Of a DNA stretch of 64,000 nt, positions 8,573 through 16,565 are shown in pieces. The notes beneath the pieces are model-generated. The model searched no databases and was not told where the DNA came from. It saw only the letters and a program-made list of their open reading frames with translations. Made by a program: the position numbers and the translations under genes. Source of the stretch: Trebonia sp963843745 (lineage in GTDB: Bacteria > Actinomycetota > Actinomycetes > Streptosporangiales > Streptosporangiaceae); NCBI GenBank assembly GCA_963843745.1, contig CAWJLP010000017.1, positions 1 to 64,000 of the forward strand. Reading direction: 5' to 3'. Every line of letters starts with the position of its first letter. The stretch's first letter is position 1.

Positions 8573-8673
8573 AAGTCCCGATCTCCAGGGCGCCGTGGGT
8601 AGGGCTAGCCTTACCCCGCATCCGGAAGACCGGATGATGGCGAGCGCCGGCGGCATGGCCTAGCGTCACTCCC

Positions 8674-9918
8674 ATGTACTTGGTTCGGGACCTGGTGTCG
8701 CCGCGCACCTGGCTTGCCTTCATCCACCACTTCATCGGCGTGTGCGTCGGCGCCCTTGTCGTCTGGATTGTGCTTCCCGGGCTCGTGGTCGGCGTGCTGG
8801 GCCTCCCGGTGGCGCTGATCGGGATGCCGGTACTCGGCGCCACGCTGCGGTTCACCGACTGGTTCGCCCGCGCCGAGCGAACGAGGTTCGCGGTCACGCT
8901 CGGCGAGGAGATCCCCGGCTGGCCGCCCGGCACGCGCAGCGGGTACCGGCTGCGGCTGCTGCCGCGCTTCGACAAGCTCAGCGAGCGCGCCACCTGGCGC
9001 GAGGTGGTCTACGCGCTGACGCGGGGGCTGCTCAGCGCGGCGGCTGCGTTCGTTAGCCTGGGCGTGTGGGTCATCGGCCTGATCATGGTCACGCTGCCGC
9101 TGTTCGACTGGTCGCTGCCGGGCGGCGGCTTCCATATAGACGGCGGGACCGTACACGAATCGAAGGCCGTGCTCGTGGCCGTGGCGGGGGTGCTGGTGCT
9201 GCTGGCCGCGCCGCAGGTGACCCGAAGCCTCGCGGTCGCGGACGCCGCGCTGGCCCGGCGGCTGCTCGGGCCGCCCAGCAGGCTGGCCGCCCGGGTCGCC
9301 GAGCTCGAGCTCAGCCGCGAACGGGTCGTGGACGCGGCGGAAACCGAGCGGAAGAGGATCGAGCGGGACCTGCACGATGGCGCACAGCAGCGGCTGGTCG
9401 CGCTCGCGATGGAGCTGGGCCGCGCCAAGGCGAGGTTCGGCGACGACATCGACGCCGCCAGGGAGCTGGTCGACTCGGCCCACGCACAGGCCAAGGCCGC
9501 GCTGACCGAGCTGCGGGACCTCGTCAGGGGAGTGCACCCGCCGGTGCTGACCGATCGCGGCCTCGACGCCGCGCTATCCGGCCTGGCCGCGCGCAGCCCC
9601 ATCCCTGTCGACGTGCACGTCGACATGCCGGTCCGGCCGAAGCCGTTGATTGAGGCCGTCGCGTACTTCGTCGTCGCCGAGGCCCTCACGAACGTCGCGA
9701 AGCACTCGCGGGCCAGCCAGGCGAAGGTCGTGGTCGAGGGACACGGCTATCCCGGCGTGCTCGCCATCATGATCAGCGACGACGGAGTCGGCGGCGCCGA
9801 CCCGCAGGGCGCGGGGCTGTCCGGCCTCGCCAGCCGGGTGACCGGCGTCGACGGCCGGCTGACCGTGGAGTCTCCGTATGGCGGGCCGACGATCATCGCG
9901 GCCGAGCTGCCATGCTGA
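8674..9918 (+). CDS. Sensor histidine kinase (NarL-partner, HisKA_3 type)
   Basis: A 414-residue membrane kinase. The N-terminal ~190 residues are a putative sensor domain with about four hydrophobic segments (residues ~15-55, ~115-145, ~165-185). The dimerisation/phosphoacceptor motif ERKRIERDLHDGAQQRL places the phosphorylated His at 234. The ATPase domain has the N-box EALTNVAKHSRAS and the G-box DDGVGGADP. It autophosphorylates and passes phosphate to the response regulator encoded by the next gene, whose start overlaps its end by seven bases. The stimulus is unknown. The third gene of the operon is a DUF4097-like anchored protein, which may share the envelope signal. Confidence 0.92.
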   Translation: MYLVRDLVSPRTWLAFIHHFIGVCVGALVVWIVLPGLVVGVLGLPVALIGMPVLGATLRFTDWFARAERTRFAVTLGEEIPGWPPGTRSGYRLRLLPRFDKLSERATWREVVYALTRGLLSAAAAFVSLGVWVIGLIMVTLPLFDWSLPGGGFHIDGGTVHESKAVLVAVAGVLVLLAAPQVTRSLAVADAALARRLLGPPSRLAARVAELELSRERVVDAAETERKRIERDLHDGAQQRLVALAMELGRAKARFGDDIDAARELVDSAHAQAKAALTELRDLVRGVHPPVLTDRGLDAALSGLAARSPIPVDVHVDMPVRPKPLIEAVAYFVVAEALTNVAKHSRASQAKVVVEGHGYPGVLAIMISDDGVGGADPQGAGLSGLASRVTGVDGRLTVESPYGGPTIIAAELPC

Positions 9919-10562
9919 GAGTGGCGATCGCGGAGGACTCGGTCCTGCTGCGCGAGGGGCTGACCCGCCTGCTGGCAGAGGCCGGCCACGAGGTGGTCGC
10001 CGCCGAGACCGACGCCGAGGGGCTGATGCGCGCCGTGGAGGCGCGCACCCCGGACGTGTGCGTCATCGACGTCAGGATGCCGCCGACGTTCACCGACGAG
10101 GGGCTGCGCGCCGCGCTCGTGATCCGCGACCGCTGGCCGGACACGGGCGTGCTCGTTTTGTCGCAGTGGGTGGAGGAACGGTACGCGACCGAGCTGATCG
10201 CAGGAAGCCCGCACGGCGTCGGATACCTGCTCAAGGACCGGGTGGCCGACGTGACGGAATTCCTCGACGCGCTCCGCCGGGTGGCCGAGGGCGGCAGCGC
10301 GCTCGACCCCGAGGTCGTGGCCCAGCTGCTCGCCCGCAGCCGCAGTCCGCTCAGCGTGCTGACCAGCCGTGAGCGCGAGGTCCTCGCGCTGATGGCCGAA
10401 GGCCGGTCCAACTCCGCCATCGCCGAGACGATGGTCGTCAGCGGCGGCGCCGTGGGAAAGCACATCAACAGCATCTTCAGCAAGCTCGGACTCGTATCGG
10501 ATGAGCACGGCCACCGCCGCGTGCTCGCGGTCCTCCATTACCTGAACGGGGTCACGTCATGA
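9912..10562 (+). CDS. NarL/LuxR-family response regulator
   Basis: A 216-residue two-domain regulator. The receiver domain has the acidic pair AEDS near residue 8, phosphoacceptor Asp53 in CVIDVRMPP, and a conserved lysine in YLLKDRV. The C-terminal LuxR helix-turn-helix spans ~150-212 (LTSREREVLALMAEGRSNSA, then VSGGAVGKHINSIFSKLGL). Its start overlaps the kinase gene and its stop overlaps the next gene (ATGA), so the three are translated from one message. Confidence 0.93.
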   Translation: MLRVAIAEDSVLLREGLTRLLAEAGHEVVAAETDAEGLMRAVEARTPDVCVIDVRMPPTFTDEGLRAALVIRDRWPDTGVLVLSQWVEERYATELIAGSPHGVGYLLKDRVADVTEFLDALRRVAEGGSALDPEVVAQLLARSRSPLSVLTSREREVLALMAEGRSNSAIAETMVVSGGAVGKHINSIFSKLGLVSDEHGHRRVLAVLHYLNGVTS

Positions 10563-11428
10563 CCAGTTTCCTGCCGGCCGCTGTCCAGCCCGCCGCCCGC
10601 GAGCTGCTCATGACGCCAGCGCGCCGGATCATCCTGCTGCTGGGCGTCCCGCTCTCGTTCGCCCTGCTCGCCTGGACGTGTTTCGCGATCATCAGCCAGG
10701 CGTCCCAGGGCAGCTACGCGGTGAATTACGCCCCGGTCCGTGTCAGCGGCGGTCTCGACATGAACGTCTACGGCGGCGACGTGACCCTGCAGGGCGGTGT
10801 CGCGCCGAGCGCGGCGCGGTTCACCGGCGCCGGCACCGTCTGGTACGGCCTGAATTACTCGGGTCAGCGCCCCACTCTCGTGACGGCGCAAACGCCGGCC
10901 GGGACCAGGATCAACTTCACCTGCCCCAATTACAACTGCGCGCTCAGCTCGACCGTCGACGTTCCGCCGCAGGCACCGGTGACGGTGACCAGCAACGGCG
11001 GCAACATAACGGCGACCGGCATTTCCGACGCGACCCTGCAGACCGGCGGCGGAGACCTGACCGTTGACGGGCTGACCGGCAACGTCAGCCTCAACACCGA
11101 CAACGCCCCGAACGGCCCCTACGGGGGCGGCGGGCAGGTCGACGGCACGCTGGCGGCGCAGAACGTCGCGGTGGACAGCGGCGGCAACAACGTCAACCTC
11201 CAGCTCACCACGGCGCCGTCGAACCTGAACATCACCACCGAGGGCGGCAGCGTGACGCTGCAGCTGCCCGCCGGCTACAGCTACCGCGTCGACAACATCC
11301 CCGAGCCGCAGTCCCAGGTCCAGATGAACGGACCCGCGCAACCCGCCGCGATCACGGTGACCACCAGTTCCTCGTCCCGGTACCGCATCACCGTCAACGC
11401 CGACGGCGGCGCCGTCACGATCGACTAG
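10559..11428 (+). CDS. Membrane-anchored DUF4097-like beta-rich protein
   Basis: 289 residues: a short cytoplasmic start, one hydrophobic segment (ILLLGVPLSFALLAWTCFAI, residues ~22-41), then an extracytoplasmic region rich in Gly, Asn, Thr and Val in short repeating strands (NVYGGDVTLQGG, TSNGGNITATGI, TGGGDLTVDGLTGNVSL). This pattern matches the adhesin-like/DUF4097 beta-helix family often co-transcribed with two-component genes. It overlaps the response regulator gene. It may act as an accessory to envelope sensing; no catalytic motif is visible. Confidence 0.75.
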   Translation: MTSFLPAAVQPAARELLMTPARRIILLLGVPLSFALLAWTCFAIISQASQGSYAVNYAPVRVSGGLDMNVYGGDVTLQGGVAPSAARFTGAGTVWYGLNYSGQRPTLVTAQTPAGTRINFTCPNYNCALSSTVDVPPQAPVTVTSNGGNITATGISDATLQTGGGDLTVDGLTGNVSLNTDNAPNGPYGGGGQVDGTLAAQNVAVDSGGNNVNLQLTTAPSNLNITTEGGSVTLQLPAGYSYRVDNIPEPQSQVQMNGPAQPAAITVTTSSSSRYRITVNADGGAVTID

Positions 11429-11443
11429 CCGGCCGGACGCGGA

Positions 11444-12274
11444 TCACTCCGTCCGCGCCCCGTGCGCCGGCATCACCGCGCCTTCCGCGTCCGCGCCTTC
11501 GGCGTCCGCCCGTTTCGCGTCCGCGCCGTTCGCCTTCGTGCCTTGCCCGTCCACGTCATCCGGCAGCTCACGCTGCTTCCCGCGACCGGACCGGCCGTGC
11601 CGACGGGGCTTGCGGGCCGGAAGCCGGTCCATCACGCCGGCCACCGCCTGCCCGGTGCCCTCGCCGATCAGCGCGCCGGCCACGGCGTCGCTCGGGTAAT
11701 GCACTCCGGTGTGCACGCGGGAGTACGCCACCGCCGCCGCCATGAAGCGCAGCACCACCCCGAGCCAGGGCAGGTCCCTGCCGACGGCCGCGGCGAAGGC
11801 GAACCCCGCTGCCGCGTGACCGGACGGGAACGAGGTGGAGGCCGGCATCCGCACGTTACGCCGGCCCGGAACCTTCGCGCCTACCCGGTCTGGCCGCTGG
11901 CGGGGCAAGGCGCCCTTCACGGCCAGGTTCACCAGAGCGGACGTGACTCCGATGGCCACTGTTCCCCGCGTCGCGGCACGCCGGCCGGACTTGCCGCCCA
12001 CTATGCGGAGGCCGGTTGCGATGCCAAGCCACAGGCGCGAGTTGTTGGCGGCGTTGGAGAGCAGGCGCAGCGGCTCGTCGAGCGAGGGCGTCGGGGTAGC
12101 CGCCACCGCGGCGTAGACCGCCCGGTCCAGGTCGCCTAGCTCACGTAGCCTCCTGGCGGCCTGCTGGCGGACCTGCCCGTCTTGGTGCGCGAGCTCGTCA
12201 GCGAGCCGTCGCGTGAGCGCCCCGGCGGTATCGGCGGCCGGCTCGCGGCCGCTCTTCGAGATCTTGAGAGCCAT
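11444..12274 (-). CDS. PAP2-family phosphatase (phosphatidic acid or undecaprenyl-PP type)
   Basis: A 276-residue membrane phosphatase. The three catalytic motifs are present: KGALPRQRP, PSGHAA and SRVHTGVHYPSD. Such enzymes dephosphorylate lipid phosphates such as undecaprenyl diphosphate or phosphatidate. The N-terminal ~85 residues form a helical region (LTRRLADELAHQDGQVRQQA) unusual for the minimal family. The C-terminal tail carries Ala-Asp-Ala-Glu/Lys-Gly/Arg pentapeptide repeats and basic patches. Start at 12274 (ATG, with GGAGAAGG upstream); the open frame to 12352 lacks support. It converges on the operon ending at 11428 with 15 bases between. Confidence 0.87.
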   Translation of the reverse strand: MALKISKSGREPAADTAGALTRRLADELAHQDGQVRQQAARRLRELGDLDRAVYAAVAATPTPSLDEPLRLLSNAANNSRLWLGIATGLRIVGGKSGRRAATRGTVAIGVTSALVNLAVKGALPRQRPDRVGAKVPGRRNVRMPASTSFPSGHAAAGFAFAAAVGRDLPWLGVVLRFMAAAVAYSRVHTGVHYPSDAVAGALIGEGTGQAVAGVMDRLPARKPRRHGRSGRGKQRELPDDVDGQGTKANGADAKRADAEGADAEGAVMPAHGARTE

Positions 12275-12369
12275 GGCCTGCCCTTCTCCTGTTGAAGCGT
12301 CTGACACGTTGTCAATGCTGATACCGCAACCCCGGCGATACCTCATCTCCATAGGGTGAATTGACTGGT

Positions 12370-13638
12370 TCAGCCGCGGTTGCCAGCCCCGCGGATGAGC
12401 CTGCGATCGGGGATGTCGCGCGTCTGGGCGCCATCGCTCCCGTCAGGGGGATGGGCGAGCGATTTCGCGTACCGGGCGGCCAGCGGCTCGGCCGTGACAC
12501 CGTGGGCGACGACGCTGAGCAGCACGGTGATGGTGATGACCGCGACGGCACGGCCGGCCACGGCTTCGCCCAGGTCCTCCAGCGCGAGGAGGGCGAACAC
12601 AACCGACGCCAGGCCCCGGGGACCGAACCAGCCCACCAGGGCGACCGTTGCCCGGCCGAGCCGCGCACCGACCAGCGCGACGGCGACAGGGACCATCCGG
12701 ATGACGGTGAGGCTGAGCACCGCGTACAGCACCATCTGCCACGTCAGAGCCTTCATCGCGGGCACGACCGCGACAGCTCCGAATGCCAGCCAGACCAGCA
12801 GGGACACCAGCGCGCCGGTCTCCTCGACGAACGGGATCAACGGCTCGCCGCGCCGGCCGCCCGTCGTTCCGAACGCCAGCCCGCCGACGAACGCCGCGAT
12901 GAAGCCGTTGCCGCCCAGCGCCACCGCGGACGCGTAGGCGCATATCGTCAGCCCCAGCACCGCCGAGCCGGCGAAGCCCTCAGCCGCCCAGCCACGCTTG
13001 CGCGCGGCACTCATCAGCAGGCCGCCGACGCCGCCGACGGCCGCGCCGATGAGGACGCCCAGCGCCAGCTCGGCCACCGCCGCGGCCGGACCGTGCTCGG
13101 CGACCTCGCCTCCTATCGCGGCTCCCGCTATGGCGACCGATACGAACGGCGTGGCGATGCCGTCGTTGAGGCCGCTTTCGACGTTGAGTAGCCGTCTGAT
13201 CCTGGCCGGCACGACCTGGTTGGCCATCATGCCCGCGCCCAGCGCGGCGTCGGTGGGCGCCAGCGCCGCTCCGACCAGCAGCGCCAGCCAGATGCTGGTG
13301 CCGGCGAGGACAAGCGCGAGCAGTGTTCCCAGGCCGATCGTCACCGGAAGGGCGATCCCGAGCAGGCGCACGTACACGCCCGCGTCTTCCCGCAGCTCGT
13401 GCAGGCTGACCCGTGACGCGTCCGAGAACAGGACCAGCGCGAGGGTGAACTCCGCCAGCTCCTTGATCAGCTCGTTACTGGGCGTGAGGGCCAGGACCGC
13501 CAGCGGCCCGTGGGTGAGCAGCAGCCCGGCGAGCACGAACGTGATAGGCGCGGTGACGTCGAACCGCTCCAGCCTGGCCGACAGCGTGCCCCAGACGAAC
13601 ACCAAGGCTGCCACGATGGCCAGGTCGGCAACGCTCAC
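12370..13638 (-). CDS. Cation:proton antiporter (CPA1, Na+/H+ exchanger type)
   Basis: A 422-residue polytopic protein with about 12 hydrophobic helices. Family marks are LAPTDAALGAG, the ion-binding Asn-Asp motif NVESGLNDGIATP and GWFGPRGLASVV. It exchanges cytoplasmic Na+ or K+ for protons, supporting pH and salt balance. GTG start at 13638. The C-terminal ~30 residues form a hydrophilic tail. A short open frame with a strong ribosome-binding site ends four bases before this start (13643-13708), so translation may be coupled. The adjacent PAP2 gene is 95 bases downstream on the same strand. Confidence 0.9.
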   Translation of the reverse strand: MSVADLAIVAALVFVWGTLSARLERFDVTAPITFVLAGLLLTHGPLAVLALTPSNELIKELAEFTLALVLFSDASRVSLHELREDAGVYVRLLGIALPVTIGLGTLLALVLAGTSIWLALLVGAALAPTDAALGAGMMANQVVPARIRRLLNVESGLNDGIATPFVSVAIAGAAIGGEVAEHGPAAAVAELALGVLIGAAVGGVGGLLMSAARKRGWAAEGFAGSAVLGLTICAYASAVALGGNGFIAAFVGGLAFGTTGGRRGEPLIPFVEETGALVSLLVWLAFGAVAVVPAMKALTWQMVLYAVLSLTVIRMVPVAVALVGARLGRATVALVGWFGPRGLASVVFALLALEDLGEAVAGRAVAVITITVLLSVVAHGVTAEPLAARYAKSLAHPPDGSDGAQTRDIPDRRLIRGAGNRG

Positions 13639-13642
13639 GGTC

Positions 13643-13708
13643 TCACGCTCCGGCTGCTGTCGCCGGTGCCGTTATCTCGCGGTGGTGGTGGCCTGGGTGG
13701 ATCCTCAT
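13643..13708 (-). CDS. Putative 21-residue leader peptide before the antiporter
   Basis: ATG at 13708 preceded by GGGGAGGAGG about six bases away, one of the strongest ribosome-binding sites in the window. It encodes MRIHPGHHHREITAPATAAG plus Ala, with a His-rich N terminus, and stops four bases before the antiporter GTG. The position suggests a leader peptide or coupling frame controlling antiporter translation. It may equally be fortuitous. A small stem (TCACCC-TTGATC-GGGTGA) lies upstream at about 13762-13779. Confidence 0.4.
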   Translation of the reverse strand: MRIHPGHHHREITAPATAAGA

Positions 13709-13877
13709 GCGGAGCCTCCTCCCCGGTGCCTCGATACTGTCCGGGCAGCCTGCCAGGTTCGTCACCCGATCAAGGGTGATTCAGCGTACCGGGCGCGCCA
13801 AAGCATGTGCGTGCTGGCGCCAGGGCATAGCTGCCGTTTCGGCACATCCCCGCGCCGGTTCTATCGGCTGCCAGGCT

Positions 13878-14300
13878 TCAGCGCCGCTCCGCGCGCGGGA
13901 ACTCGTCCCGCACGGTCGCCGCCAGCCAGGTCAGCGCGCCCGCGGCCACGCCGATGGCGGCCGGCGTCCAGCCCGCGGCGGCGAACGCGCCGCCGCACAG
14001 CGCCGCGGTGACGGCGACCCGCAGCGCGAGCACCCGCACCCTGGCCCGCGGCCGCGGCTCGCGCCGCGGAGCAGGCGCGTTGCCGCGAAGACCCAGCTCC
14101 GCGAGCACCTCGCCGCGATCCCAGGCGGTCCGCAGCAGGGCGTACGCGGCGGCCGCCGCGCCGAACGTCACCGGGTCGCCGCCGTCGTCCCTGTCGGGAT
14201 GCGTCGCCGCCGCGATGCGCCGCCACGCCGCCCGCACGTCATCGTCCGTCAGGTCCGGCCGCGCCGGCAGCCCGAGCACCCGGAACGGGTCGTCACTCAT
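13878..14300 (-). CDS. J-domain (DnaJ-like) membrane protein
   Basis: 140 residues. Residues ~3-65 form a J domain (DPFRVLGLPARPDLTDDDVR, then the diagnostic HPD in ATHPDRDDGG and AAYALLRTAWDRGE). After an Arg/Pro linker come two hydrophobic helices (~88-125) and a short charged tail. J domains stimulate Hsp70 ATPase, here presumably at the membrane. The gene overlaps the 3' end of the FtsK/TraG-like ATPase gene by eight bases, so the two products are probably functional partners, for example in assembly or remodelling of a DNA-pumping complex. That role is inferred. Confidence 0.85.
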   Translation of the reverse strand: MSDDPFRVLGLPARPDLTDDDVRAAWRRIAAATHPDRDDGGDPVTFGAAAAAYALLRTAWDRGEVLAELGLRGNAPAPRREPRPRARVRVLALRVAVTAALCGGAFAAAGWTPAAIGVAAGALTWLAATVRDEFPRAERR

Positions 14301-16506
14301 GCCGCGCCCCGAACGCCTCGTCGAGCACCTCGCTCGCGTCCGGCGGCGGAGGCTGCGGCGGCGGCCATTGCGCGGGCACCGCCACGGCGGGCAGCGGCAT
14401 GGTGGGCGCGTCGCCGGCCGCGGGCGCGAGCGCCGCCTGCCGTCCGGTCAACCGCTTGACCTGCACGTACGTGACCCCGCCGCGGTACACGTACGCGGCC
14501 TGCCCGACGTCGAGCTGGCGCACGATGTCCGCGTCGAGCACCGGCACCAGCCGGGTCCGCGACAGCCCGTCACCGGCCCACGCGCCCTGCCCCGCGAACC
14601 GCCGCGTCGTCTCGACGCAGGCCCGCGTCCCGGCGAGGTCGGACACCGGGCCGGGCCGCGGGGTGCGCAGCAGCCAGATGCCGCCCTCCGCGGTGGCGGC
14701 GATCCGCTGCCGCTCGTCGTCGGTGTCCGCCAGCCCCTCCCACGACTGCGCGGACACCTGCACCGCGAGCCCCAGCGCCCGCGCCCGCTCGTACAGCCGC
14801 CAGATCGGCAGCCGCCTGCTGACCGCGGAGAACTCGTCGACGGCGAGCAGGATCTCCCGCTGCCCGCCGACCGCGTAGTGCGCGAGCAGGTCGGTCAGCG
14901 CCCTGGCCTGCGCCTCCGCGACCGCGCCCTCGGCCGTGCCCTCCAGGACGCAGTACCAGGCGTCCGCGTCCCCGAACGAGCCGCCGCCGTCGAGGCCGGC
15001 TCCGAGCCTGCGCCAGAGCGCTCTGAACCGCAGTTCCACGTCCTCAAAACCCCTTTTCCCCGAACGTATGGTCGTGACTGCCGCACCGTCACCGCTCGCT
15101 GTGTAGCTGGCGGCCAGCAGGCCGGGGTCCAGCCGGGCCAGGAAGTCAGCCGAGCAGGTCGGCGGACCGCCGGGCGCCCCCACCGCCAGCGAGACGATCG
15201 CTTCCATCACGTCGGTGTAGTAGGCGGCGCCGCCGGTGCCGTGCTCGATGAGGTCGAGCAGCGTGGTCACGAGCTGGCTGGGCGGAAGCGTCCACAGCGA
15301 GAGCGACGCCTCATCGGGCCAGATGGCGGTGGACCGCGCGCCGGCGTCGCGCAGCACCCGCCTGGTGCGGTCGGCGACCTTGCGCGAGCTCGCGCCGCCC
15401 TTGCAGTCCAGCACCACGAGCAGCGGCCGGTTCGCGGCGCCCGCCGCGTACCTGCGCAGCCCCGCGGCCATGAACCCGGCCCACAGCCGCAGCAGCAGCG
15501 TGGTCTTGCCCGTCCCCGTCGAGCCGATCACCACCTGATGGGAGCGCAGCCGCGGGTAGGGGATCGCCGCCGCCCGGCCTGGACCGCCCCGGTGCCGGAC
15601 GGAGCGGATGGCCGCGCCGGTCACCACGAGACCGTTACGGGAAATCAATGGCAGCGCACCGGGGGCAGCCAGCAGCGCCTTGGCGGTGCGCACCTGGCGG
15701 CGCCAGAGCCTGCTGTCGAAGGTGGCGGGCGCCGCGGGCGTGAGGCCGCCCGCGCCGGTCCGCATCCGGAACAGCCGGTACTGCCACGCCAGGCCGCCCG
15801 CCAGGACACCGAGCGGGACGGCGGGCGGCGCGGCCGCGACCGCGGCGGCCACCAGGTGCCCGTGCACGGCGAGCTGCCACGACGCGAGCCAGGCCCGGTA
15901 CGGCGCGGCCGCGACCCGCAGCCACAACGGCCCGGGACCGACTCCGGGCGGCAGCGCCCCGGCCGGGGGAACGCCGGCCCGGCCGCCGGCCCCAGCTATC
16001 CCGCCCACCCCGGCGGACCGGATGGCGGCCCCGGCCGCCACGGTGGACCGGATGGCGGTCCCGGCCGCCACGGCGGACCGGATGGCGGCCCCAGCCATCC
16101 CGGCGGACCGGATGGCAGCTCCGGCAGTTCCAGCCCCGGCAGGACCGGCCGCCACGGCGGACCGGATGGCGGCCCCGGCGATTCCGGTCCCGGCGTTGCC
16201 GGCCACCCGGGCAGCGGCCCCGGCGGCCCCGGCGGCGGCGGACCCAGCGGCGCGGGCCGGCCAGGCCGCGACCGCGGCCAGCCAGGCGACGGTCATCGGC
16301 AGGCACCAGGCGGCCACGGCGTACAGCCGGCGCGGTGGCCAGCCGCGCCACCAGCCAGTCGCCGCCGCGGCCGCGGCGGCGAGCGTCACGGGTGCCAGCG
16401 CGCCCGCGGCCGCGGCGAGCGCGGCCAGCCCGAGCAGCCGCCACAGCCCGCGCGCCAGCGCGCGGCGCACGGGATGCCTGACGTACGGGGCAGCCTCGCG
16501 CCTCAT
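14293..16506 (-). CDS. FtsK/TraG-like membrane ATPase
   Basis: A 737-residue ATPase. N-terminal hydrophobic helices (~15-90) are followed by an Ala/Gly/Ile-Arg-Ser repeat region, a further membrane-proximal segment, and a cytosolic motor domain. The motor has Walker A GSTGTGKTTLLLRLW, Walker B REILLAVDEFS and an arginine-finger-like region near the C terminus. The tail is Pro-rich. Such proteins pump or couple DNA in conjugation-like or partition processes; the substrate here is unknown. Start at 16506 (ATG) gives a sensible N terminus, while the open frame continuing to 16632 enters the insertion sequence. Its neighbours are a J-domain protein (overlapping) and, beyond the IS, a replication-relaxation protein, suggesting a conjugative or plasmid-like module. 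Confidence 0.82.
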   Translation of the reverse strand: MRREAAPYVRHPVRRALARGLWRLLGLAALAAAAGALAPVTLAAAAAAATGWWRGWPPRRLYAVAAWCLPMTVAWLAAVAAWPARAAGSAAAGAAGAAARVAGNAGTGIAGAAIRSAVAAGPAGAGTAGAAIRSAGMAGAAIRSAVAAGTAIRSTVAAGAAIRSAGVGGIAGAGGRAGVPPAGALPPGVGPGPLWLRVAAAPYRAWLASWQLAVHGHLVAAAVAAAPPAVPLGVLAGGLAWQYRLFRMRTGAGGLTPAAPATFDSRLWRRQVRTAKALLAAPGALPLISRNGLVVTGAAIRSVRHRGGPGRAAAIPYPRLRSHQVVIGSTGTGKTTLLLRLWAGFMAAGLRRYAAGAANRPLLVVLDCKGGASSRKVADRTRRVLRDAGARSTAIWPDEASLSLWTLPPSQLVTTLLDLIEHGTGGAAYYTDVMEAIVSLAVGAPGGPPTCSADFLARLDPGLLAASYTASGDGAAVTTIRSGKRGFEDVELRFRALWRRLGAGLDGGGSFGDADAWYCVLEGTAEGAVAEAQARALTDLLAHYAVGGQREILLAVDEFSAVSRRLPIWRLYERARALGLAVQVSAQSWEGLADTDDERQRIAATAEGGIWLLRTPRPGPVSDLAGTRACVETTRRFAGQGAWAGDGLSRTRLVPVLDADIVRQLDVGQAAYVYRGGVTYVQVKRLTGRQAALAPAAGDAPTMPLPAVAVPAQWPPPQPPPPDASEVLDEAFGARHE
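16021..16181. repeat. 30-bp minisatellite inside the ATPase gene
   Basis: At least four in-register 30-base units begin at 16021, 16051, 16081 and 16111 (each starting gatggcgg or gatggcag and ending near cggaccg), followed by degenerate copies to about 16181. They encode a ten-residue unit close to GAAIRSAVAA between membrane helices. An isolated TGAAIRSV copy occurs later in the same protein, near 15605-15625. Being a multiple of three, unit changes would keep the frame, so length is likely to vary between strains. Confidence 0.8.
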
Positions 16507-16565
16507 GGCAAGCACCCCGGCCACCCGGCCGAACGTGCTCGATGGCACATTGACCACGCAAGAGT

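Noticed and set aside
13700..13800. Riboswitch upstream of the antiporter
   Set aside because: A stem is present, but I could not match the sequence to any known ion- or nucleotide-sensing riboswitch core; only the leader frame is reported.
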